A DNA stretch of 64,000 bases from Flavobacterium sp. (GCF_004295795.1 NZ_SEBR01000003.1:62001-126000); one strand, 5' to 3'; positions 52,049 to 62,058 are shown, numbered from the stretch's first letter. Numbers and translations: made by a program. The notes: generated by a model not told the origin, from the sequence alone.

Positions 52049-53437
52049 TCAGTCAATGGCCAATTTGGTCTTGTAACTGTTTCCTTGGCTGTCTTCTAGG
52101 TAAACGAGATAAACGCCTCTGGCCAGATCGCCCGTGTCGAAATGTCCGGCCATCGTGTTTTCAAGTGTTCTTTGAACGACCATTTTGCCCGTGTTTTCAT
52201 ACAGTCGGAAAGTGGCCGGGAAAGGCAAGTTTGGAGCTTCGAGAAAAACTTCGCCCTCGCTCGGGTTCGGATAAAGTCGCAGTCCGTTTCTTGCAAAGTC
52301 GTCTGTGGCCAATGAAGTATCGGTGATCCTGTAGATCGTTCCGCCACCGTTTACATAGATTTCCCCATTTGCACCTTCTCCAAAAGTCATCACGTTTCCG
52401 GCTGTCGACAAATTCGTGATCCAGTTGATTGTCGTTCCGCCTGGAGCGATCCATCCGAAATCGCTTGTGCAATAATCTGCAAAAAAGTAGCGTCCGGCGA
52501 AATTAGGGTAAGCCGTTCCGCGATAGACGAATCCGCCAGTGATCGAACATCCGCCCGTCGCAGTGTGCGTGTATTGCGTCAATGGCATAGTGAAAGTCGC
52601 GATTCCAGGACAACCCGATGTGTTATAAGGAACATTTCCTTCATAACATCTCCAACCCAAATTCTGGCCTGGCGTCAAAGGTGCGCTCAATTTATTGATT
52701 TCCTCGACTTCGCCTTGGCCCACGTCGGCTATCCACAAATCGCCTGTTGTTTTATCGAAAGACCATTTCCATGGATTTCTGATTCCGGTGTAGAAAATCT
52801 CATCATTTCCGGCGATTCCAACGTAAGGATTTCCAGACGGAATTCCATAAGGAGAAGCCGAATTTACGTCGATGCGCAACATCTTCCCAAGGTTTTGGCT
52901 CAGATTCTGAGCGTTGTTCGACGTGTCGCCTCCGCCTCCGCCATCGCCTGTTCCTATATATAGGAAGCCGTCCGGGCCAAAACGCAGTGTTCCGCCGTTG
53001 TGGTTCGAATTGGTTGGGTGCAAGACTGTGATTATTGGCGTTCCTGTCGTCGCATCGGCTACATCTGGATTTCCGCTGACCGTGTAACGCGAAATCTGGA
53101 TCGCTCCATCTCCGGCTCTTGTGTAATAGACGTAAAAGTAACCGTTGGTCGCGTAGTTCGGGTGAAAGGCGAGTCCAAGCAAACCGCGTTCGCCACCTGT
53201 GGCAATCGTCGTATTTGTAAGCGTCAGAAAGGCCGTAGGATTTATGGTTCCCGTTACCGGATTCAGTATTCGGATCGCGCCTCCTTGTTGTACGACGAAA
53301 AGGCGTGCGTCGCCAGCATTTTCAATTGCGACAGGATTCGTAAATCCTGACGCCACGGTCGTAAGCCCTACAGTTTGGGCAAATGACCCGAAAGTAGTAA
53401 GCAGTAAAATAGATAGAAGTGTTTTCATGGCTGTCAT
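52049..53437 (-). CDS. Secreted PQQ-type sugar dehydrogenase (GSDH/HHIP-like) with T9SS sorting domain
   Basis: A 462-residue protein. A signal peptide (MKTLLSILLLTTFGSFAQ, counted from the second Met at 53428) precedes a six-bladed beta-propeller of the soluble glucose/sorbosone dehydrogenase family: GGERGLLGLAFHPNYATNGY, SNHNGGTLRFGPDGFLYIGT, GDGGGGGDTSNNAQN, RNPWKWSFD and YFFADYCTSDFGW. The His in SNHNGG and the DGFLYIGTGDGG segment fit the active site and calcium site. From about residue 385 there is a T9SS type A tail (LRLYPNPSEGEVFLEAPNLP). It should be secreted to the surface. Oxidation of a sugar with PQQ is the family function, and many Bacteroidota members are untested. Confidence 0.88.
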   Translation of the reverse strand: MTAMKTLLSILLLTTFGSFAQTVGLTTVASGFTNPVAIENAGDARLFVVQQGGAIRILNPVTGTINPTAFLTLTNTTIATGGERGLLGLAFHPNYATNGYFYVYYTRAGDGAIQISRYTVSGNPDVADATTGTPIITVLHPTNSNHNGGTLRFGPDGFLYIGTGDGGGGGDTSNNAQNLSQNLGKMLRIDVNSASPYGIPSGNPYVGIAGNDEIFYTGIRNPWKWSFDKTTGDLWIADVGQGEVEEINKLSAPLTPGQNLGWRCYEGNVPYNTSGCPGIATFTMPLTQYTHTATGGCSITGGFVYRGTAYPNFAGRYFFADYCTSDFGWIAPGGTTINWITNLSTAGNVMTFGEGANGEIYVNGGGTIYRITDTSLATDDFARNGLRLYPNPSEGEVFLEAPNLPFPATFRLYENTGKMVVQRTLENTMAGHFDTGDLARGVYLVYLEDSQGNSYKTKLAID

Positions 53438-53761
53438 TTTTTAGGTTGAGATAAAGTTAACTCGAAATGCTCATTGAAAATAGCATTTACATATTTCAAG
53501 TTTACATAATTTACTGTAATACAGAATTCTAAGCTTAATCTAACGTCGCGACGTCGTCAAATTATCGATAAAGTGCAATCTATCATCGATGAACGGTAAA
53601 TAATTTGTAAGGTATTTCTTTATTATGTAAAAATTCTTTAAAATTTGTAAAAAAAGTTTTCACAGGTTTTATTTTTTGATTATCAGGTAATTAGCCTTAT
53701 TTAGGCCGAACTACAACGTAATAGTTTGATGTAGGAAAATAGTTACCATTAAAGTTTATAG

Positions 53762-53791
53762 TTGCAGTTTATCGATGTTTATCTACATTTG
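53762..53791 (+). promoter_or_regulatory. Promoter of the giant surface protein
   Basis: TTG (53762-53764), 19 bases, TACATTTG (53784-53791). Transcription would start near 53798, giving an untranslated leader of about 90 bases before the ATG at 53890. The rest of the 452-base AT-rich gap (53438-53889) shows no gene and no second promoter of this quality. Confidence 0.65.
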
Positions 53792-53889
53792 GTCGATGAT
53801 TTCAAATTTTGGGAAGAAGTCACACTAAAACCGAAACAAACAAAAAGCCGTAAGAGATAAGAGCCTTACAAACAAGTTCAACCTATCCT

Positions 53890-56800
53890 ATGAAAACAAT
53901 CTACTCTTCTGAAGTGGTGGCATCGAGGAAACACAGCTTTTTCGCAGTGATGATGCTAATGCTACTTACCAGTGTCACAGCGTTCGCGCAATGTCCGACA
54001 CCGCCAGGTTCACCAGCTGCTTATGGCACAGGATCGTGGATCGGCTACGTCTACAACGGACTCGACACGAACAATCCACCGCAAAATGCGTTTACGGCCG
54101 GCAATTATCGCGGCTACATTACGCAATCGGAACAATTCGATTACGATTTGGGCAACGGAGCGCCAACAGCATCAACCGTTTGCGGTTCGTATGCCGATTC
54201 GTTCTCGATAAGATATCGCATGACCAAAAACTGGCCTGCCGGTTATTACCAAATTACGATTGGTGGTGACGACGGCGTGCGTTTGAGTTTTGACGGAGGC
54301 GCCACGTGGACCATTTCAGACTGGAACTACCATTCTTACCAAACGGCCACTGTCATGGTTTATCTTTCAGGAAACCGCGATATGGTTTTGGAAAGCTACG
54401 ACCAAGGCGGACAGTACCGCGTGAGCTTCAACTACACATCTTGCGGTCCAGCTTCAACTGCGCCAAGCGGAATTTCGGGAACAAACGCGATCTGTAGCGG
54501 GAATTCCACGACGCTTACAGCGACAGGAGCAACTTTGGCTGCAGGCGGCGTTTACCAATGGGGAACGGGAACAGTTATCGGAAACAACATCATCGCCGGA
54601 CAAACCGGAGTCTCCATCACGGTCGCTCCAACGGCAAACACGACATATTGGGTAAGAATCGTCGATGCGGCACCTTGTAGCATCAGATCGGCTGGTGTTA
54701 CGCAACAAGTTACAGTTACGCCAGTCTCTACTGCGCCAACGTCAATTTCGGGAACCGCAACAATTTGCGCCGGAACTTCCGTGACGCTTACCGCAACTAG
54801 CGGAACTCTCGCCACAGGAAGCGTTTACGAATGGGGAACAGGAACGGTCGGAAGCAACGTGATTGCGGGTCAAACCGGAGTTTCGATTTCGGTTGCGCCA
54901 ACAGCTACGACCACTTATTGGGTTAGACGCGTAAATGCAAACGGATGCGGAAGCACAGACGCAGCAACAGGAACGGTAACGGTAACAAGCGCTCCGGGCG
55001 ACGCTACATCTTACGGAACAGATTCATGGATCGGATACGTATATTCCGGAATGGACGGAGCGAATCCGCCGGTGAACGCTTTCGTGACTTACAGAGGCTA
55101 CATCACGCAACCGGAGCAATTCGATTACAACTTGGGAACGGCTGCGATGAGCGCGGCAAACGTCTGCGGAACTTACGCAAGCAACTTCGCGATCCGCTTC
55201 AAGATGACCAAAAACTGGACGCCAGGTTATTACAGATTCACCGTTGGAGGTGACGACGGCTACCGTTTCTCTATGGACGGCGGCGCAACGTGGACACTTT
55301 CCAACTACGTCGATCACTCCTACACTTCGTCTACGACAGCTCAGATTTACCTTAGCGGAAGCCAGAATTTCGTGATCGAATTCTACGAAAGAGGAGGCGA
55401 TACCCGCGTGACTTTCAGTTATGTCGCTTGTACCGATTTTTCTTCGGCTCCAACTTCGATCTCCGGAACGACGACAATCTGTAACGGAACTTCCACGACG
55501 TTAACTGCTACTAACGGATACGCCGGAGCGTTCGCCACTTACCAATGGGGAACGGGAACGACCGTAGGAAACAACATCATCAACGGACAAACTGCGGTTT
55601 CGATCACGGTTTCCCCGACTGCAAATACGACTTATTGGGTGCGTCGCGTCGACGGAACGCCGTGTAATCTTACAACCGGCGGCGTTACACAACTTGTAAC
55701 TGTTACGCCATCATCTACAGCTCCAACGGCGATCAGTCCGAACAACAGCACGATCTGTACCGGACAAAGCGTCACCTTGACTGCACAAAACGGAACTTTG
55801 GCGGCGGGAAGCGTTTACGAATGGGGAACAGGAGCGACAGGATCGAACGTAATCGCCGGACAAACCGGAATTTCGATTTCGGTTTCTCCATCGGCTACGA
55901 CAACTTATTGGGTAAGAAGAACCGGTCCATCGCCTTGCGGAACAACGAATGCCGCTACGACGACAGTTACGGTGAATCCGGCTTCGACCGCACCTACATC
56001 TATCTCTGGGACAAATTCACTTTGTAATACAAACGGTGGTGTAACTCTTAGCGCAGATGGAGGAACGGCTGCGGCCAACTCGACTTACCAATGGGGAACG
56101 GGATCGGTTGTGGGAACAAACCCTTTCGGCGGAAACGGACAAACGCAATATGTAAATCCGAACACAACAACAGTGTATTGGGTAAGAAGATACGATCCGT
56201 CTTGTAACACTTACACAAGTGGTGTTACAGTAACGGTTTACAAAGGTTCAACCGGCCCTTACAGCATCGCCGGAACAGGAACAGTCTGCGCCAACACGGC
56301 CACGACTTTGACCGCTCAAAACGGAACGCCTGGAACGGGAAGTGTTTACCAATGGGGAACAGGAAACGTTGGAGGCGCGAATGTCATCGCAGGTCAAACG
56401 GGCAATCAGATTACCGTTACGCCATCGGCTACGACCACTTATTGGGTGCGTCTTGTAGATCAGGGAACTTGTCCGGGAACGGCTGCGGTTTTCTTCACAG
56501 TAAATACTTACACCGCACCGACTGCGCCAACTTCCATCACGGGTCCATCTGTTCTTTGTTTTGGACAAGGTGGCGGAAACCTAACGGCAAACGGGGCGAC
56601 AACAGGAAGCAACGGACAATACCAATGGGGAACGGGAGCTGTAGGAAGCAACGTTTTTGCAAACTACAATCCGGTTTACATCAACCCTAGTGTAACTACT
56701 ACTTACTGGGTTCGTATGTACGATCCAACTTGTAACACTTATTCTGCTGGAGTTTCTTACACAGTAACTGCAAACACGGCTTCGACCAATCCTGGAACGA

Positions 56801-59800
56801 TCACGGCGACTTCGACTACGGTTTGTAGCGGAAATTCGGTAACGTTGACAGCCAGCGGCGGAACCGTAGGAACAGGCTCGGTCTACAATTGGGGAACAGG
56901 TTACACGGTAGGAAACAACGTAATCGCCGGAGAAACCGGGGCATCGATCACGGTTTCGCCTACGACACAAACAGTTTATTGGGTCAGAAGAATGGATCCG
57001 GCGCCTTGTAATACACAAACGCAAGGGCCAACGATCGTCATCAACGTGAACGGAAACTCGTCTGCGCCAACAAGCTTTACCGCTGCGAGCTATTTGATCT
57101 GTTCTACCGGAAATACCAACCTTACAGCAAATGGCGCGACATTGGCAACTGGCGGACAATACCAATTCGGTTCGGGAGACACACCAGGACAAAATATCCT
57201 TGCTACACAAAACAACGCGACTTATAACGTGTCACCTAACGTGACTACGACATATTGGGTCCGCACGATCGACAATGCTTGTTCTGCAGCTTCATCGGCT
57301 TTGTTCTTGACAGTCAATGTGAGCGTGAGATCTACAAGTCCTACGGGAATCAGCACGACGGCTACGACAATTTGTAGCGGAAGTTCGGTAACGCTTACAG
57401 CCACAGGAGGCGCACTAGGAACTGACGGCGCTTACCAATGGGGATTTGGCGGAGTAGGAAACAACATCATCGCAGGAGAGACTGGCGTATCGATCATCGT
57501 TTCGCCAACGAGCACGCTAACTTATTGGGTTCGTCGCGTAGACACCGCGCCGTGTAACTACACTTCGAATTCGGCAACGAGACAAATTACGGTAACGGCT
57601 CCGGCCACGGCTCCAATGTCAATTTCGGGCGCTCCGACTGCGACAGTTTGCGGTGGGCCAAGCTACACGCTTACAGCTAACGGCGGTGCTGGATCGACTG
57701 TTTTCGAATGGGGAACAGGAACGGTAGGAAGTAACGTCATCGCAGGTCAAACCGGCAATCAGATTACTGTTACGCCATCGGCTACGACCACTTATTGGGT
57801 ACGTCGCGTGCAGCAAACGCCTTGCTCGGGCTATACTTCGGCAGCGACCGTGACAATCAACATTACGGCAGTTCCGGGTAACCCAAGTGTTTTCGGAACC
57901 AACCAATGGAATGTCTACGGATACGCAACAGGCGACATTAACCTGACAAGCGCGATCTACGCCGGATATTACATCCAAAACGTATTGAGTTTCGACACAC
58001 AAAACGGAACCAACAGCTGGAATACGAACAATTCACCATCAAGCTCAGCCGGATGGAACGGATGTTCTGTGCCAAACGACAACTTTACTTTCGTCTACAA
58101 ACGAAAAGGTTTCCCTTGCGGAACTTACTCACTGGCGTTGGCCAACTGGGATGACGAAGTACGAGTTTTCGTAGACGGAACACTTGTCTTCTCGTGCAAC
58201 AACTGGAATGGAGGCGGCGGCTGCAACAACGGTATAATCACCGGAAGTTTCAACCTCACAGCTTCATCTGAAATCGAGGTGCGTGTTAGGGAATACGGCG
58301 GAGGCGCGAACCTCAAAATGGATTTCACCAAAACCGACGTCCTTTCGACACAACCAACAAACCTTACGGCAAACGGAACGCCATCGTGTTCCGGAGCGAC
58401 AGTAACCTTGACGGCCAGCGGCGGATCGACCGGAACAAACGGAACTTTCCAATGGGGAACAGGCACGGTAGGATCGAACATCATTGCCGGAGCGACAACA
58501 GCTTCGATCAACGTGAATCCAACAGCCAACACGACGTACTGGGTTAGACGCATCGATTCGCTTTGCGGACAGACAACTGCGGCCGTGACTTACAACGTGG
58601 TCGTTCCTGCGCAAAACCTCGGAACACTGTCGGCCAACCAGATCGTTTGCCGCAACTCTACGCCTCAAAACGTAACGCTTACCGGAAACTCAGGATCGGT
58701 CGTACAATGGCAAACCGCCGACGATGCTGCCTTCACGGTGAACGTCCAAACGATAAACAATACGACCACGACGCTTACGGCTGCCCAAATCGGAAGTGTG
58801 GCTGTAACGAAATACGTAAGAGCTGTCGTAAACGGAGCTTGCGGAGTCGGGACTACGGCTTCAATGACAATCACGGTGCCTGGAATCGTCACTTACAATG
58901 GAACTTGGAACGGAACGCCGTCCCAATACACGCCAATCGTCGTATCGGCTAACTTGACGATCAGCTCGAACATCACGGTCTGTGCTTGCCAAGTGACAAA
59001 CAACGCGGTAATCACGGTACAACCGAATGCGACTTTGATCGTACAGCGCGAGGTCATTATCGATCCGAATGCAAACATCATCGTGGAGAACACAGGAAGC
59101 GTGGTGCAAATCGAAGACTCTGCGGCCAATACCGGTATCGCTACGGTTAAGAGAAACAGTGCTCCAATGAAAAACTTTGATTTTACATACTGGTCGTCTC
59201 CGGTTCAAGGTCAAACGTTGCACAACTTGTCTCCGCTAACGAGATTCGACAAATATTACAGCTTCAATCCTGTCACGAATGCCTGGGTAACCCATGTGAA
59301 TGGTGTGCAGGTTATGGCTCCGGGATTGGGCTATATAGTGCGCGCACCACTTGACTGGAGCGTGACCAATGCTGTCGGCGGTCGCTATCCGGCCACTTTC
59401 ATCGGAACGATGAACTCTGGAATCATCTCGACCCCATTCAACAAAGGTGCGGGTACTTTCAACCTGATCGGGAACCCTTATCCGTCGGCAATCGATATCG
59501 ATTTGTTCCTGACAGATCCGGCAAACTCGAACCTGGTCAACGGCACGATTTACCTTTGGACGCACAACACGGCCGTAAGTGCATCCACGCCAGGCGGAGC
59601 ACAATACAACTATACTGCCGACGATTACGCCAAATACAACTTGACGGGCGGTGTAAGAACGGCGAATCCATCGATCAGCGGCGGAGCCGAACCAACAGGT
59701 AAAGTTGCCTCAGGTCAAGGTTTCTTCATCGAAACAAGAGCCGGTTTGGCCAACGGAAACTACAATGTGAGTTTCAGGAACGCCATGCGTGTCGCCAACC

Positions 59801-60543
59801 AGAACGGCCAATTTTTCAGACCGGCAGCCGATCAGTCGCTATCGACGACGCAAACCGAAGGTCTCGAAAAGCACCGCGCTTGGCTGAGTCTTCACAACGC
59901 TGACGGAGCTTATGACCAAATGCTTGTCGGATACATCGAAAGCGCCACGAATGAAAAAGACCGTTTGTTCGACGGGGAAATCTTCAACGGCGGAAACTTC
60001 GTGAGCATGTACACGATTTTGGGAACTGCCAAGCTTTCGATCCAAGGACGTGCTTTGCCCTTCGATGTAAACGATGTGATTCCTGTCGGATACAAATCGT
60101 CTGTAGCCGGAACGTTCACGATCACGCTCGAGCATTTCGACGGCCTGTTCGACAACCAAAATGTGTACCTCTTGGACAAATCGGACATGAGTTACCACAA
60201 CCTGAGTGAAGCCGAATATTCGTTCACGACGGCCACGGGAACGTTCAACGCTCGTTTCGAGTTGCATTTCCAGACATCTGCTTTGGGAGTTGGCGATCAT
60301 ACACCAGACGCAAACACAGTGTACATTGTCAAGAACGACAAGCATATCGAGGTAAGCTCAGGAAATTACAACATGACCAACATTGCGATCTATGACCTTA
60401 CAGGCAAGCTCGTGTATGACAAAAAGGACATCAACGCGACTTTGTTCAGCACAAAAGACATGAACATCGCAGCCCAAGTCCTGATCGTAAAAGTCACTCT
60501 TGACAACGATGCGGTCATCACCAAAAAAGTTATCATGTATTAA
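53890..60543 (+). CDS. Giant modular surface protein, PA14-like and Ig-like repeats, T9SS type C tail
   Basis: A 2217-residue secreted protein. The signal peptide ends at about residue 34 (TSVTAFAQ). Three PA14-like beta modules lie at about 38-185, 366-514 and 1327-1481, each with a GDDG-type or DDEVRVFVDG strand motif. They are separated by blocks of about 85-residue Ig-like repeats: two (188-365), nine (514-1326) and two (1482-1660). The repeats share STAPTSISGT, TICxGxS.TLTA, WGTG, G..VIAGQTG.SI and TTYWVRR, with paired cysteines. A unique region (about 1665-2140) precedes a T9SS type C sorting domain (NTVYIVKNDKHIEVSSGNYN ... VITKKVIMY). PA14 modules bind carbohydrates in many proteins, so an adhesin role is likely (inference). 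It is monocistronic. Confidence 0.9.
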   Translation: MKTIYSSEVVASRKHSFFAVMMLMLLTSVTAFAQCPTPPGSPAAYGTGSWIGYVYNGLDTNNPPQNAFTAGNYRGYITQSEQFDYDLGNGAPTASTVCGSYADSFSIRYRMTKNWPAGYYQITIGGDDGVRLSFDGGATWTISDWNYHSYQTATVMVYLSGNRDMVLESYDQGGQYRVSFNYTSCGPASTAPSGISGTNAICSGNSTTLTATGATLAAGGVYQWGTGTVIGNNIIAGQTGVSITVAPTANTTYWVRIVDAAPCSIRSAGVTQQVTVTPVSTAPTSISGTATICAGTSVTLTATSGTLATGSVYEWGTGTVGSNVIAGQTGVSISVAPTATTTYWVRRVNANGCGSTDAATGTVTVTSAPGDATSYGTDSWIGYVYSGMDGANPPVNAFVTYRGYITQPEQFDYNLGTAAMSAANVCGTYASNFAIRFKMTKNWTPGYYRFTVGGDDGYRFSMDGGATWTLSNYVDHSYTSSTTAQIYLSGSQNFVIEFYERGGDTRVTFSYVACTDFSSAPTSISGTTTICNGTSTTLTATNGYAGAFATYQWGTGTTVGNNIINGQTAVSITVSPTANTTYWVRRVDGTPCNLTTGGVTQLVTVTPSSTAPTAISPNNSTICTGQSVTLTAQNGTLAAGSVYEWGTGATGSNVIAGQTGISISVSPSATTTYWVRRTGPSPCGTTNAATTTVTVNPASTAPTSISGTNSLCNTNGGVTLSADGGTAAANSTYQWGTGSVVGTNPFGGNGQTQYVNPNTTTVYWVRRYDPSCNTYTSGVTVTVYKGSTGPYSIAGTGTVCANTATTLTAQNGTPGTGSVYQWGTGNVGGANVIAGQTGNQITVTPSATTTYWVRLVDQGTCPGTAAVFFTVNTYTAPTAPTSITGPSVLCFGQGGGNLTANGATTGSNGQYQWGTGAVGSNVFANYNPVYINPSVTTTYWVRMYDPTCNTYSAGVSYTVTANTASTNPGTITATSTTVCSGNSVTLTASGGTVGTGSVYNWGTGYTVGNNVIAGETGASITVSPTTQTVYWVRRMDPAPCNTQTQGPTIVINVNGNSSAPTSFTAASYLICSTGNTNLTANGATLATGGQYQFGSGDTPGQNILATQNNATYNVSPNVTTTYWVRTIDNACSAASSALFLTVNVSVRSTSPTGISTTATTICSGSSVTLTATGGALGTDGAYQWGFGGVGNNIIAGETGVSIIVSPTSTLTYWVRRVDTAPCNYTSNSATRQITVTAPATAPMSISGAPTATVCGGPSYTLTANGGAGSTVFEWGTGTVGSNVIAGQTGNQITVTPSATTTYWVRRVQQTPCSGYTSAATVTINITAVPGNPSVFGTNQWNVYGYATGDINLTSAIYAGYYIQNVLSFDTQNGTNSWNTNNSPSSSAGWNGCSVPNDNFTFVYKRKGFPCGTYSLALANWDDEVRVFVDGTLVFSCNNWNGGGGCNNGIITGSFNLTASSEIEVRVREYGGGANLKMDFTKTDVLSTQPTNLTANGTPSCSGATVTLTASGGSTGTNGTFQWGTGTVGSNIIAGATTASINVNPTANTTYWVRRIDSLCGQTTAAVTYNVVVPAQNLGTLSANQIVCRNSTPQNVTLTGNSGSVVQWQTADDAAFTVNVQTINNTTTTLTAAQIGSVAVTKYVRAVVNGACGVGTTASMTITVPGIVTYNGTWNGTPSQYTPIVVSANLTISSNITVCACQVTNNAVITVQPNATLIVQREVIIDPNANIIVENTGSVVQIEDSAANTGIATVKRNSAPMKNFDFTYWSSPVQGQTLHNLSPLTRFDKYYSFNPVTNAWVTHVNGVQVMAPGLGYIVRAPLDWSVTNAVGGRYPATFIGTMNSGIISTPFNKGAGTFNLIGNPYPSAIDIDLFLTDPANSNLVNGTIYLWTHNTAVSASTPGGAQYNYTADDYAKYNLTGGVRTANPSISGGAEPTGKVASGQGFFIETRAGLANGNYNVSFRNAMRVANQNGQFFRPAADQSLSTTQTEGLEKHRAWLSLHNADGAYDQMLVGYIESATNEKDRLFDGEIFNGGNFVSMYTILGTAKLSIQGRALPFDVNDVIPVGYKSSVAGTFTITLEHFDGLFDNQNVYLLDKSDMSYHNLSEAEYSFTTATGTFNARFELHFQTSALGVGDHTPDANTVYIVKNDKHIEVSSGNYNMTNIAIYDLTGKLVYDKKDINATLFSTKDMNIAAQVLIVKVTLDNDAVITKKVIMY

Positions 60544-60589
60544 AGTATAGAATTTGAATAGGTTGTTTTTAGTTGTTTTAGTTTAGGAA

Positions 60590-60626
60590 AGAATCCCGTC
60601 ACCCCAAATGGCGGGATTTCTTTTTT
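60590..60626 (+). terminator. Intrinsic terminator of the surface protein gene
   Basis: AATCCCG (60592-60598) pairs with CGGGATT (60612-60618), followed by TCTTTTTT. Confidence 0.75.
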
Positions 60627-60710
60627 ACCCGAATTTTGACTTTCGGATAGTGTCGCATCGGTGAAAAATTTAAATTGCGATCAACCTAACAACATCGCTA
60701 TGAAATTCCT

Positions 60711-61544
60711 ATGTCTTTTTTCGGATTGCTTTTCTGCAACGTCCACGCGCAAAATCCTCTCGTATTCAATAAGACGAACTTGCAATCGGAAGACAAATGG
60801 GTTGTGTATCCGACGAAAGTCGAAGGCACTTACGCGTTCGGATTCATTTTCATCGACCCAAAAGACGGACTGATTTTCGCATTCGAAGACACGTTCAAAA
60901 TTGATGGGAACGGAAAATTCGAGAGAATTCCTTCTGCGAGAATCCCTAATTCAGGCAGGGCGATCGTCAAGATTCAACCTGACGAGACGCAGTTGGCCGA
61001 AATCCCCGAATTGAAATTTGAGGAACTCGGAATCGACAAGACGCCAAAATGGCTCGTCAAGTTCAAAGAAGGTGAAAATACGGCTGCCTACCACTATCGC
61101 CGCGGTTATCTCTTCAACGAATGGAAACAGTTCGACAAGGCATTGACCTATTTGGAAACCGCTGACAAACTCGATCCCAAATATAAAGGCCTGCAAACAG
61201 AATTGGCCTTTTCCTACAATGCTCTTGGCAAGCACGACAAGGCCGAAGCCGCGCTAAAGAAAGCAATCAAACTTGACCCGAACGATTGTTACGCGCTGAA
61301 AGAATTGGCCTACACTTACAATTCAACTGACAAACTCGCCAAGGCAGAAGAAATCTACAAAACCATGAAAAACTGTGAAGGCCAGAAATATCTTATGGAA
61401 ACGGCCCAAAATCTCGCCTACCGATATTTTGAGAAAAAGGACAAGAAGAACTTCGACAAATGGGCTTCAGAAACACGCAAGTACGATACGAATCCGCAGT
61501 ATTTGAAAAATGTCGACGAAATGGAAAAGCAGTTAAAAAAGTAA
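60711..61544 (+). CDS. TPR protein, probably exported; start region out of frame
   Basis: From the ATG at 60711 the frame gives 277 residues. The beginning, MSFFGLLFCNVHAQ, looks like the second half of a signal peptide without its basic start. An ATG at 60700 (MKFLCLF) is in another frame, and adding one base to the T6 run at 60716-60721 would join them into MKFLCLFFGLLFCNVHAQ, a normal signal peptide. Residues about 120-250 contain TPR units (YHYRRGYLFNEWKQFDKALT, LAFSYNALGKHDKAEAALKK, LKELAYTYNSTDKLAKAEEI). The N-terminal part is a small beta domain (WVVYPTKVEGTYAFGFIFID). The function is unknown. It converges on the next gene with a six-base gap. Confidence 0.75.
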   Translation: MSFFGLLFCNVHAQNPLVFNKTNLQSEDKWVVYPTKVEGTYAFGFIFIDPKDGLIFAFEDTFKIDGNGKFERIPSARIPNSGRAIVKIQPDETQLAEIPELKFEELGIDKTPKWLVKFKEGENTAAYHYRRGYLFNEWKQFDKALTYLETADKLDPKYKGLQTELAFSYNALGKHDKAEAALKKAIKLDPNDCYALKELAYTYNSTDKLAKAEEIYKTMKNCEGQKYLMETAQNLAYRYFEKKDKKNFDKWASETRKYDTNPQYLKNVDEMEKQLKK

Positions 61545-61550
61545 GTAAGT

Positions 61551-62057
61551 CTACGACTGAATCGGCACCAGATTCTGATCCAACCAAACCTTGTCGCGGG
61601 AAGTCGCATCCAAAACATCGATATTCAAAGCCGTTGCGATGTGTTTGGCTTTGGCGAAAGCATCAGACTTGTCTGTTGTACTGAAAAAAGTAATGTGTTT
61701 GTTTCCGTAAAACACGTTCAGGACGATAATATTCGCCGAAACATCGGTCGAAATCGAGGCGTAACGAACAGTTTGCGTCTCTTTTGTGGTGAATACCGAA
61801 ACGTAATCAAACGCAGGATTCGGCTTCCAGTTCCCGAATTTTATGCCAACGACAAATTTCGTTTCCCGATACATTTTCGAATTCAGATCCAATTCCGCTC
61901 CATTTGTCCGCAAAGCCGAAACGCCTACGCAAACCCAAAAAATAAAGCCGATGGGATTATTGCTCACAAGTAGGAAAACGGCGAAAAGTCCACATAAGAC
62001 TCCGAGCAGTATTTTCCAGAAAGAAAGGTGTTTTTTGTAAGAAATTATTGCAGACAT
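61551..62057 (-). CDS. Small membrane protein of unknown function, 168 residues
   Basis: The ATG at 62057 is chosen because it follows the upstream ketoacyl-synthase stop by one base. An upstream in-frame ATG would overlap that gene. Two membrane segments near the N-terminus (WKILLGVLCGLFAVFLLVSN, NPIGFIFWVCVGVSALR) precede a cytoplasmic domain of about 115 residues with alternating strands (NIIVLNVFYGNKHITFFSTT). I recognise no family. Tight linkage to the synthase suggests co-transcription. Confidence 0.75.
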   Translation of the reverse strand: MSAIISYKKHLSFWKILLGVLCGLFAVFLLVSNNPIGFIFWVCVGVSALRTNGAELDLNSKMYRETKFVVGIKFGNWKPNPAFDYVSVFTTKETQTVRYASISTDVSANIIVLNVFYGNKHITFFSTTDKSDAFAKAKHIATALNIDVLDATSRDKVWLDQNLVPIQS

Positions 62058-62058
62058 A

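Noticed and set aside
54454..58668. Regularly spaced DNA repeats, considered as a CRISPR-like array
   Set aside because: Spacing is about 255 bases and all copies are in frame in one protein. They encode Ig-like domains, and there are no cas genes.
60661..60873. Separate small gene of 70 codons upstream of the TPR gene
   Set aside because: Only its first few codons from 60700 make sense, as the lost N-terminus of the TPR protein. After the T6 run the frame is nonsense.
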